Shown here: positions 6,362 to 12,278 of the stretch, piece after piece
Layout: each line of letters starts with the position of its first letter
How positions within the stretch are numbered: position 1 is the first letter of the stretch
Origin: an uncultured archaeon
Lineage (GTDB): Archaea; Micrarchaeota; Micrarchaeia; Micrarchaeales; CABMGC01
Reading direction: 5' to 3'
Length of the DNA stretch: 13,395 nt
Assembly (NCBI GenBank): GCA_902385515.1
Contig: CABMGC010000073.1
Coordinates: 1 to 13,395, forward strand
Notes under the pieces: model-generated
Database searches by the model: none
Told to the model about the DNA's origin: nothing
The model's input: only the letters and a program-made list of their open reading frames with translations
Program-made: the position numbers and the translations under genes

Positions 6362-8103
6362 ACTAATCCCTCAAACGGCACTATTGCCTTGAACGCATCA
6401 TAGAATTTTCCCTTGTCATAGCAACGAACCAGGCAGTTTCTCACATCCAGTGTGGTAATTGCGCGTATTTTCAGTTCCTCTTTAGTGTCTTTCTGAGCCT
6501 CTCCTTTCGCGATGACCTCGGTCGGCATGTTTATGGCTATGTTTTTGGCAAGTATCTTGGCATCCTCCTCTGGAGCGCGGAATATGAAGTAATTATAAGT
6601 GTTTGAGAGTATGCCCTTGAGGAGTTCGGGCTTTACCTGGGTGAGATATTGGATGGACAAGAAGAGCGACAGGTCGAACTTCCTGGATTCCGATAGCATC
6701 GTCACCAGCGCGTCATTCTGTACAGAGGCGACTTCATCTATGATGAGGATTATCTTCTTGCTCACGCCGCCTCCCTGGGCTATGAGAAATATCTGCTGTA
6801 TCAAAAGGCCAGCTATGAGCTTTGTCGCCTTTTCGCCCAGGAAGATCTTCGATACTGAGAAGCACGTCAGGAAGTTCTTCTCTATGATGTTTGCGAGCGC
6901 CTTGTCAGACAAACTCTTGAACGCGGGCAGGAAGTTCAGCTCGTCGATAAGCGCGAGTATGGGCATTACTGCGCTCTCGTAGAACTCCGTCTGGATCTGG
7001 GGAAATTCCGTGTCGAAGAAGTGAACCATGTTATCATCAATTTTGGCGTGGCCGAAGACGAAGGCCCTGTACTCGTATTCGGTCAGGAATTTCTTGACGT
7101 TCGGCAGCGACATCTCCTTAGCCAGGAAGAGCACGTAGAGAGTGTACTTTAGCGTCTGTTCCATTTTCGCATTGAACTGTCCCTCCAGAAGGTTCTTGAA
7201 CAGCATTATCGTGAGCTCGGTCGCTATTTTCGGTTCGGATTTCTTGAAAAACAAGTCGCACGCGTTATCGACAAAATTTATGTTGACCGCGCCAATCTGC
7301 TTGCCGACCTCGGGGAATATCGAGGCGTGCGGGTCAAGAAGGACCACGGCGTACTTGTCCTGCAAGTGCCTTTTCTCCATCTCGTTTATGAAATGAGTTA
7401 TGAATTTTGATTTGCCGACCCCAGTCTGCCCGACTATCAGCGAGTGCTTTCCAAACTCGAAGCCGCTAAGAGGCAGATAGTTTTGCTTGACGAGATACGG
7501 AAATCCATCGACTTCCAGGAAGGCTTCGTTTTTGTTCTGGGTGAAGAGCTTTTCGGTGTCCTCGATTTTCAGGTACACTGGCGCCTCCTTTTTCTTGTAT
7601 TTTACTGAAGAAGTCCAGTCTATGTTTTGCAGAAGATATGCCGGTATTCCAAGCATGCCCTTCTTTATCACTATGCTCTTGCCAGAAGCGGTATCGAAAA
7701 AGAAATATATGACGCTGGAGCGCACCTTCAGCGTAGAATCGCAGTGCCAGATGACCTTCGTAAGTGTCCGTCCCTTTCTGATTTCCTCCTTCTCCTTCAC
7801 GTCCAGTATGCTCCTGTCCTTAGGAAGGCTGAGAAGAGAGAGTTGCTCGTGCGCGATTGCATCGTTCCAGTCCTGCCTGATGTCGGGCTTAAGAATAAAT
7901 TGGGTCTTCGTCGCCAGCGAAGACAAACTTTTGTTGCAATGTAGGTAAAACTCTACGTCCCCTTTCCCGAAGCATATCTCCAAGGCGACGTGAGGGTCGT
8001 ATTCGAGGATGCTTTCTATAAACGCGCTCCAGTGAGTCGTTTCGGGCCTATCCTGTTGTAGGTATATCTCGAAATTATGCGCGTAATCGACCATGGCAGG
8101 CAC
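6334..8103 (-). CDS. HerA/TraG/VirB4-like P-loop ATPase (DUF87-type)
   Basis: A 589-residue soluble ATPase. An N-terminal domain of about 200 residues (no known motif) is followed by the motor: Walker A GQTGVGKS (225-232), the DPHAS motif after strand 2 (257-261) typical of HerA/TraG/VirB4 proteins, Walker B IILIIDE (451-457), ESRKF (472-476) as possible arginine-finger region, and the sensor SIQ (483-485). This group makes hexameric motors that pump DNA or protein in conjugation, secretion and DNA repair. No membrane segment is visible, unlike TraG/VirD4 coupling proteins. The closest resemblance I recall is to ATPases common in CPR bacteria, found beside the same Cys protein that follows here. 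The start is GTG 8103-8101, or ATG 8094-8092 three codons in. Sampled lines are 40-55% G+C against 57-63% in neighbours, suggesting transfer. Confidence 0.88.
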   Translation of the reverse strand: MPAMVDYAHNFEIYLQQDRPETTHWSAFIESILEYDPHVALEICFGKGDVEFYLHCNKSLSSLATKTQFILKPDIRQDWNDAIAHEQLSLLSLPKDRSILDVKEKEEIRKGRTLTKVIWHCDSTLKVRSSVIYFFFDTASGKSIVIKKGMLGIPAYLLQNIDWTSSVKYKKKEAPVYLKIEDTEKLFTQNKNEAFLEVDGFPYLVKQNYLPLSGFEFGKHSLIVGQTGVGKSKFITHFINEMEKRHLQDKYAVVLLDPHASIFPEVGKQIGAVNINFVDNACDLFFKKSEPKIATELTIMLFKNLLEGQFNAKMEQTLKYTLYVLFLAKEMSLPNVKKFLTEYEYRAFVFGHAKIDDNMVHFFDTEFPQIQTEFYESAVMPILALIDELNFLPAFKSLSDKALANIIEKNFLTCFSVSKIFLGEKATKLIAGLLIQQIFLIAQGGGVSKKIILIIDEVASVQNDALVTMLSESRKFDLSLFLSIQYLTQVKPELLKGILSNTYNYFIFRAPEEDAKILAKNIAINMPTEVIAKGEAQKDTKEELKIRAITTLDVRNCLVRCYDKGKFYDAFKAIVPFEGLVWMKQGQRR

Positions 8104-8128
8104 CCACAGTACCGTTTGCGGTAATTAA

Positions 8129-8140
8129 GGTTAAATAATC
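8129..8140 (-). promoter_or_regulatory. TATA box of the ATPase-Cys protein operon
   Basis: On the minus strand the stretch GATTATTTAACC is centred about 31 nt upstream of the GTG at 8103 and 41 nt upstream of the ATG at 8094. Either start would have a short leader. A second AT patch (TTAATTAC, 8121-8128) is possible with the GTG start. Confidence 0.45.
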
Positions 8141-8211
8141 ATCTACCCGCAAGCACCATGATTCGTCCTGTTTTTCAGGATAGAACGCCCGCCGCAATCA
8201 AGTAATCGGAA

Positions 8212-8225
8212 TGGGGGTACAGGGA
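8212..8225 (-). repeat. Putative att copy: 14 nt of the tRNA-Val 3' end
   Basis: TGGGGGTACAGGGA here is identical to 9091-9104, the last 14 bases of the tRNA-Val gene (T-arm 3' strand, acceptor strand and discriminator), in the same orientation. It lies 879 nt beyond the tRNA 3' end, exactly where the distal attachment site of a tRNA-integrated element would lie. No other part of the tRNA is present around it. A 14-base match this close is very unlikely by chance. Confidence 0.65.
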
Positions 8226-8280
8226 CGGCCGCTCAAAGCGCGGTGGAGAAACGGTTCTGGTTGTGTCCATTCGGGCATAA

Positions 8281-8299
8281 TGGATGCCGGGTGCATCCA
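8281..8299. repeat. Perfect 7-bp hairpin
   Basis: TGGATGC (8281-8287) and GCATCCA (8293-8299) are exact reverse complements around a 5-nt loop (CGGGT). It lies inside the putative mini-element, 56 nt from the left repeat and about 60 nt before the toxin-antitoxin promoter. No T-run follows on the plus strand, so a terminator is unlikely; a recombinase arm site or chance are alternatives. Confidence 0.4.
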
Positions 8300-8356
8300 G
8301 GATGGAGAGGGGTCATGCTGGCCGACGTGCAGGCAAGGTCACATCAAAGGAATAAG

Positions 8357-8367
8357 CTTATATATCT
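8357..8367 (+). promoter_or_regulatory. TATA box of the toxin-antitoxin operon
   Basis: CTTATATATCT is the strongest TATA-like stretch in this AT-rich patch. Transcription would start near 8388, inside the dyad at 8380-8399. A weaker candidate (TTTATTTG, 8407-8414) would give a leaderless message at the ATG at 8439. Confidence 0.5.
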
Positions 8368-8379
8368 ATATGTAAATAA

Positions 8380-8399
8380 TAGTTATCAACTAATAACTA
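8380..8399. promoter_or_regulatory. Dyad, possible operator of the toxin-antitoxin operon
   Basis: TAGTTAT (8380-8386) and ATAACTA (8393-8399) are perfect reverse complements separated by six bases. The dyad covers the predicted transcription start of the operon, the position expected for autorepression by a DNA-binding antitoxin or toxin-antitoxin complex. Confidence 0.45.
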
Positions 8400-8438
8400 A
8401 AAGTGATTTATTTGAAAACAATGATGGTGCAAAGGGCA

Positions 8439-8687
8439 ATGCCTTCCCCTACCTTGAATACAGTCCTTATGGTGGAGAACGCGATAAGGAGTGCGAAAGG
8501 ATCGGTAATCACCGTGCCGGAGATAAAAAGGAGCCTGCCAAAGCAAGTCAACCACTACACCCTGATGCGCATACTAGAGTACCTTGAATAGAGCGGCAAG
8601 ATAGTCGTGACGCTCAGGGGCATAACGTGGGTGCGCAATTCAAATAGTAATCTGAGGCAGGCAGTAGCGGGCGGGATGGAACTATGA
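8439..8687 (+). pseudogene. wHTH-type antitoxin gene interrupted by an in-frame TAG
   Basis: Translation gives a small helix-rich DNA-binding protein: VENAIRSAKGSVITVPEIKR, then SLPKQVNHYTLMRILEYLE, then TAG at 8589-8591, then SGKIVVTLRGITWVRNSNSN and RQAVAGGMEL to a TGA at 8685-8687. The frame after TAG is intact for 31 codons and its TGA overlaps the toxin ATG (ATGA). In the archaeal RelE-partner antitoxins I recall, the equivalent position is Glu or Asp (EYLE-E/D-SGKI), so one G-to-T change in a GAG codon explains the stop. The C-terminal wing and tail, the likely toxin-binding part, would be lost. TAG serves as a normal stop for the genes ending at 2048, 5627 and 12279, so recoding is unlikely. 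The start is uncertain among GTG 8403 and ATG 8421, 8424, 8439 and 8469. Confidence 0.7.
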
Positions 8688-9037
8688 AAAGGGTCAACGT
8701 CAGGCTCTCGAATGAGGCGGAAAAGGTATACGTCTACCTCAATTCGCAAGCGGAGAGCTCCAAGGTGGAGCGGTCCATACTGAAAGCAATCAACAAGAAA
8801 GTGGAGTTGATAAAGTCGAACCCACACTACGGCGACCCGATTGCGAAGAGCCTGATACCCAAAGAATATCTCAGGGAGTATGGCATAACTAACCTCTTTC
8901 GCGTGGAGCTGCCCAACTTTTGGCGGATGCTGTACACGCTAACGAACGATGAGACTGAGATGGAGATAGTCGCGTTCGTTCTTGACATAATGGACCACAG
9001 GTCCTACGACGATAGGTTCGGCTATAAGCACAAGTGA
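8684..9037 (+). CDS. RelE/ParE-superfamily toxin
   Basis: A 117-residue protein matching the archaeal RelE-like type: an N-terminal strand (MKRVNVRLS), two helices (NEAEKVYVYLNSQ, KVERSILKAINKKVELIKS), then the hallmark block NPHYGDPIAKSLIPKEYLRE, the strand NLFRVELPNFWRMLYTL and a last strand EIVAFVLDIMDHRSYDDRFG with a basic tail. RelE toxins cut mRNA on the ribosome; ParE relatives hit gyrase. The conserved DHRSYDDRFGYK end is typical of the archaeal RelE-like group and favours RNase activity, but the substrate is not proven. The reading frame is intact and full length. The start overlaps the antitoxin stop (ATGA), implying translational coupling that the upstream TAG would break. Confidence 0.85.
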   Translation: MKRVNVRLSNEAEKVYVYLNSQAESSKVERSILKAINKKVELIKSNPHYGDPIAKSLIPKEYLREYGITNLFRVELPNFWRMLYTLTNDETEMEIVAFVLDIMDHRSYDDRFGYKHK

Positions 9038-9090
9038 ATCTCTTTCCTTCTTGGATTTTCTTAGGTAAGGGCAATGTCTTAAAATCAGTC

Positions 9091-9161
9091 TGGGGGTACA
9101 GGGAATCGAACCCAGGCCTTCACCGTGTAAGGGTGACGTCCTACCATTAGACCATACCCCC
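9091..9161 (-). tRNA. tRNA-Val (anticodon UAC)
   Basis: 71 nt folding as a cloverleaf: acceptor GGGGGTA/TACCCCC, D stem GTCT/GGAC, anticodon stem TCACC/GGTGA with loop CTTACAC (anticodon TAC, reads GUA and probably other GUN codons), a 4-nt variable loop and T arm CTGGG-TTCGATT-CCCTG. The discriminator is A; CCA is not encoded. One oddity is a T-T mismatch at the second pair of the T stem (positions 50-64). There is no intron. Its last 14 bases recur at 8212-8225. Confidence 0.95.
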
Positions 9162-9190
9162 GCCAGTCTGTCGCCTTCAGAATGCGCCTA

Positions 9191-9200
9191 TCATATTTAT
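9191..9200 (-). promoter_or_regulatory. TATA box of tRNA-Val
   Basis: On the minus strand ATAAATATGA is centred about 35 nt upstream of the mature 5' end, leaving a roughly 10-nt leader for RNase P. A second AT stretch at 9207-9220 (GATATATTATAATC on the minus strand) is farther away. Confidence 0.5.
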
Positions 9201-9306
9201 TGCGGATTATAATATATCTTTCGTTGGCTTGTCATGCGATCCCTCGTTTGTTGGTCGCAGGCCTTCACAGGGTGGCGCCGCGGCGTGCGGGATGCTTTCG
9301 GCGTCG

Positions 9307-9320
9307 CTTATTTTAATTTT
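9307..9320 (+). promoter_or_regulatory. TATA box of the carbamoyltransferase gene
   Basis: CTTATTTTAATTTT is centred about 25 nt upstream of the ATG at 9338, predicting a leaderless message and supporting that start over the out-of-frame ATG at 9334. Confidence 0.55.
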
Positions 9321-9337
9321 AGCTCTGATTTAGATGC

Positions 9338-11128
9338 ATGATAGTGCTAGGGTTCAGCTGGCCGATCATGGACAAGAATTCCGTAGCCGTGATATTGGAC
9401 GGGAAATTGGTCTTTGCCTCGGGCGAAACGAGGCACACCAAAGCCTCGTATGCCCTCCAGGAACCTCCGCTGTACGCTCTCAAGGCAGCTTTCGGCTATC
9501 TCGAAAAAAAGCACGGCATAAAGCCGCACGAAATTACCGATTTTGCAATCGACAAGGATCGCACGAAATTCAAGTTTTGCAAGGTCCCTGATTTCCAACG
9601 ATCGGTGCTTCCTCTTTACGATGCCAGGCTCGCAAGGGCAGATGCCAGTTTCAACAAACCCTCTGAACTAGCAGGCTTTGCCCGGTCCGCACTGACTAAT
9701 CCTGACGCGGGGCTTGCCCGCCTTTTCATTCTGCGCGCCTACAGGGCTCTCGGCTTTGCCCGGCCGGGGAACATAAGAATCCATCCCGTGGAGCATCAGC
9801 TTGCGCACGCCGCTTCGGCGTACTACTTTTCGGGAGCCAATTCAAGCGCAGTCGTCGTGTCCGACAGCTACGGCGAAATCGAGCACACGACGATATGGAA
9901 AGTGAAAGACGGCGAGTTCGAAAAGCTCATGGGCATGCCAATAACTTCTGGTTCCGCGGGAGTTCTTTGGGGAAAACTGGGCAAGTACGTTCTCAACCTG
10001 GAGAGCTGGGAGCTTACGGACCTCGCGGCATGGGGCGGAGGCTGCCGCGATGAGGGGATGCGGCGCAGGTTTGATTCGCTAGTGGCCGCTGACGGCCGGT
10101 GGCCGTATGTGATAGCCGGAGGGCAACGCTCATCTTTCTTCCATCCCGTGAAGTTCACCGATAATCCTTCCTACGCGCCTCTGCTCAAGGGACTCCTGAA
10201 GGGCAAGGACCTGCGGTGGGCATACAAGGGAGAATTGAATAAAGACGTAGCCGCCGCGGCATGGTGCGGGCAGGAAATTCTTGAAAAAAGCATGCTGATG
10301 CTTAGTTCGTGGGCGAAGGAGAAAACCTCCGAGAAAAAACTTGGATTGGCAGGAGTCTCCTTCATGAACACCCTCGTAAATACGAAAATACGAGATTCGG
10401 GGGCGTTCGACGAAGTCTTCGTTTTTCCGGCAACCGACAATTCAGGCAGCCCGGCAGGCGCGGCTGCGTACGTGTATGAACACGTGCTCGGCGGAAGGAT
10501 TCAGCGTTGCAGGCTGGATGATGTTTATCTCGGCCCCGAGTACGACTCCGAGTCGGTAAGGAAAATGGTTGAAAGGGGCGGATGGAAGGTCAGTGCCGAT
10601 GGCATCGAAGGGGCGGCCGAACTGGTCTCGAAGGGAAAGGTCGTTGCGTGGTACCAAGGCAGGTCCGAATACGGCATTTGGCCGCTGGGCAACAGGAGCG
10701 TGTTCATCGACGCGACGTCCGAAGAGGCGCGAAGAAGGCTAAACTCCGCGAAAGGCATGTGGTGGTGGAGATCCCTTTCCGCATCTGTGCTGAAGGAAGA
10801 TCTCGCAATGTATTTTTCAGATCCTATTCCGGATCCGCTGATGACCGCGCGCCTTGAACTGAATTCAGAAGGCTCATCTAGGCTGCTTGCGGTGCGTCAG
10901 CCCGGCGATCTTGTGCAGGTGCAAAGCGTTACCAAACGGACGAATCCCAAACTTTACGAATTGCTGCGATCGGTAAGAGACCTTCACGGCATCGCCGCTG
11001 TCGGCAACGCGAGTTTCTCATTGCCCCGCCGTCCCATGGCTGAAACTCCGGAGGATGCCATAACGAATTTCGGCCTCGGGGGCTTCGACGCGATGTACAT
11101 CGACGGGCTGTTGATTAGCAAGGGATGA
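9338..11128 (+). CDS. Carbamoyltransferase-family protein (NodU/CmcH/TobZ fold) with divergent motifs
   Basis: A 596-residue protein with the two-domain layout of O-carbamoyltransferases (Kae1-like N-terminal domain, PF02543; YrdC-like C-terminal domain, PF16861). Retained hallmarks: the metal motif HQLAH in VEHQLAHAASAYYFSGA (H153, H157), DSYGE (176-180), LAGVSFMNTLVNTKI (337-351), FPATDNSGSPAGAAAY (363-378), VYLGPEY (396-402) and the C-terminal NASFSLPRRPMAETPEDAI. Several usually invariant stretches are changed: the N-terminal HDxSAA is MDKNSVAV, GPRALGNRS is GIWPLGNRS (446-454), and the K-x-RE-x-FRPFAP stretch is KGMWWWRSLSA. Family members form carbamoyl-adenylate from carbamoyl phosphate and ATP and pass the carbamoyl group to sugars or antibiotics. 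With these changes the activity may be altered or lost. It is monocistronic by its position; the acceptor is unknown. Confidence 0.85.
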   Translation: MIVLGFSWPIMDKNSVAVILDGKLVFASGETRHTKASYALQEPPLYALKAAFGYLEKKHGIKPHEITDFAIDKDRTKFKFCKVPDFQRSVLPLYDARLARADASFNKPSELAGFARSALTNPDAGLARLFILRAYRALGFARPGNIRIHPVEHQLAHAASAYYFSGANSSAVVVSDSYGEIEHTTIWKVKDGEFEKLMGMPITSGSAGVLWGKLGKYVLNLESWELTDLAAWGGGCRDEGMRRRFDSLVAADGRWPYVIAGGQRSSFFHPVKFTDNPSYAPLLKGLLKGKDLRWAYKGELNKDVAAAAWCGQEILEKSMLMLSSWAKEKTSEKKLGLAGVSFMNTLVNTKIRDSGAFDEVFVFPATDNSGSPAGAAAYVYEHVLGGRIQRCRLDDVYLGPEYDSESVRKMVERGGWKVSADGIEGAAELVSKGKVVAWYQGRSEYGIWPLGNRSVFIDATSEEARRRLNSAKGMWWWRSLSASVLKEDLAMYFSDPIPDPLMTARLELNSEGSSRLLAVRQPGDLVQVQSVTKRTNPKLYELLRSVRDLHGIAAVGNASFSLPRRPMAETPEDAITNFGLGGFDAMYIDGLLISKG

Positions 11129-11184
11129 CGCGGCCAGTGCTTTAAGGAAAACAGGAAGCGGAATTCAAGGCCTTGACCTTCATC

Positions 11185-12234
11185 TCATTTCTTTACGTAC
11201 GTGACGTTTGACATGTTAACCGTTCCGTTGACATAGCCCGATTCGTAATACTTGTCCGCGAGTGCCTGCATGGCATCGACCGCGCTGACATTGCCAAACG
11301 CGCCGCTGAATGTCTCGTTGCCGAGCGCGAGACTGAGCCAAGGCGTCCTCGGGTCGCCGCTTCGCAGCTGATCTACGGTCATGTTCGTGTGATTGGCAAG
11401 TATTAGCATCGCGCCTTGAGGGTTCGCCTCTATGTATGCCCTTGCTTCATCCATGGCTTTCACGAATCTGGCGGCCACCTGGGGGTTCTGCTCAACGAAT
11501 TTTGACGAGAAAGCGCATACCGCCTGAGGATACGGGTCGAGCGTGTACGCGTTGGTCGAGTTCGGAAGGTCCCTGGCCAGGCCCTCATTGACTGCAATTA
11601 TCAGCGTGGGCTGCGGCACCATCAGTGCGTCCACCTGATTCGAAACGAGCGCCTCCACCGCTGCCGCCGGGGCCACAGTCACCAAGGTCACTTCGCTGAT
11701 GTTGAAGTACTTGCCCAGCAGCCAGCTTCCGCCCGTCAGAGAGTTCAATCCTGGATAGTGTCCGACCCTCTTTCCTTTCAGGTCCGCGATGGTGGAATAA
11801 GTTGAATTCGGCCGCACCAATATCCCTGTGCTGTTCGTCTCCAGAGTCTCCGCCTCGACCATGAATGCCTTGAACTGTCCCGGCTGCTTATTTTCCACCG
11901 CCAGCGCATCAATGAATGAGATTGGAACGCCCACGTCCGCCTTGCCGGCCAGCATGGAAGAAGTGACAAGGGAAAGGGTCAGCTGGGAGGTTCCTTCCAC
12001 CGTTATGTTTTCCTCCTTGAAGTAGCCCTGGTCCTCGGCCACCCACATCGGCAAGGCCAAGGTCGACTGGGCATAGGAGACCTTAACCGTCGCCGTGGCG
12101 CCAGTTTGGTTTTGCGCAAGGATGGCGGCGGCTGTTGGGCCATGCTCTGAAGGATGGTAGCTCAAATATGCAAGAGACAGTACTGCCAGAAATGCGATTG
12201 AAATGCCAAAGTAAATTATCGATTTGCCCGACAT
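11185..12234 (-). CDS. Membrane-anchored ABC-type solute-binding protein, NMT1/SsuA-TauA type
   Basis: A 349-residue protein: one N-terminal membrane anchor (about residues 6-26, YFGISIAFLAVLSLAYLSY), a Thr/Ala/Asn linker, then a periplasmic-binding fold of the NMT1/THI5-SsuA group. Visible hallmarks are SYAQSTLALPMWVAEDQGYF at the start of the domain, ITVEG, SSMLAGKADVGV, ADLKGKRVGHYPG, a second-lobe ALVSNQVDALMVPQP, and FVKAMDEARAYIEANP. Relatives bind sulfonates, nitrate, bicarbonate, or thiamine precursors; the ligand is not readable here. There is no lipobox cysteine. ATG 12234 is used because the TATA box at 12265-12276 lies too close to an upstream in-frame TTG (12261). No permease or ABC ATPase gene lies in the window, so its transporter must be elsewhere or absent. 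It converges on the carbamoyltransferase gene (56 nt apart). Confidence 0.88.
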   Translation of the reverse strand: MSGKSIIYFGISIAFLAVLSLAYLSYHPSEHGPTAAAILAQNQTGATATVKVSYAQSTLALPMWVAEDQGYFKEENITVEGTSQLTLSLVTSSMLAGKADVGVPISFIDALAVENKQPGQFKAFMVEAETLETNSTGILVRPNSTYSTIADLKGKRVGHYPGLNSLTGGSWLLGKYFNISEVTLVTVAPAAAVEALVSNQVDALMVPQPTLIIAVNEGLARDLPNSTNAYTLDPYPQAVCAFSSKFVEQNPQVAARFVKAMDEARAYIEANPQGAMLILANHTNMTVDQLRSGDPRTPWLSLALGNETFSGAFGNVSAVDAMQALADKYYESGYVNGTVNMSNVTYVKK

Positions 12235-12264
12235 TGATAAACCCTGAAACAATTGAGCCAAGCG

Positions 12265-12276
12265 ATTTAATAAACG
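12265..12276 (-). promoter_or_regulatory. TATA box of the solute-binding protein gene
   Basis: On the minus strand GTTTATTAAATC is centred about 36 nt upstream of the ATG at 12234, giving a leader of about 10 nt. It overlaps the end region of the upstream gene's 3' flank, so the binding protein can be transcribed on its own. Confidence 0.5.
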
Positions 12277-12278
12277 TT

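Larger units (their letters stand above)
8104..8402. other. Gene-free stretch between ATPase and antitoxin
   Basis: About 300 bases with no convincing coding frame. It holds the ATPase promoter (8121-8140), a small hairpin TCCTG-TTTTT-CAGGA (8166-8180), the 14-nt tRNA-Val 3'-end copy (8212-8225), a 7-bp hairpin (8281-8299) and the AT-rich toxin-antitoxin promoter with its dyad (8357-8399). The G+C-rich part at 8226-8340 shows nothing else recognisable. Confidence 0.6.
8212..9104. mobile_element. Putative tRNA-Val-integrated mini-element carrying a toxin-antitoxin module
   Basis: The segment is bounded by direct copies of a 14-nt tRNA-Val 3' end and encodes only the toxin-antitoxin pair. Elements that integrate by tyrosine recombinases commonly use tRNA 3' ends and leave such duplications. 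No integrase is present inside, so it would be a non-autonomous element or a deletion remnant. The boundaries are inferred from the repeats alone. Confidence 0.5.

Noticed and set aside
8166..8180. TCCTG-TTTTT-CAGGA hairpin as a terminator
   Set aside because: The stem is only 5 bp, the T-run is in the loop rather than after the stem, and no plus-strand gene ends nearby.
8243..8587. Open frame of 114 codons overlapping the antitoxin
   Set aside because: It crosses the AT-rich promoter and dyad, its product is low-complexity and it lies in another frame over the recognisable antitoxin.
8589..8591. TAG as a pyrrolysine or generally recoded sense codon
   Set aside because: TAG ends the genes finishing at 2048, 5627 and 12279 at sensible places; reading through the one at 2048 would run across the next gene in another frame. 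General recoding is therefore unlikely, though local suppression is not excluded.
12235..12261. TTG start for the solute-binding protein
   Set aside because: The TATA box centred near 12270 is only 9 nt upstream of it, so the codon would not be in the transcript; ATG 12234 leaves a normal anchor.
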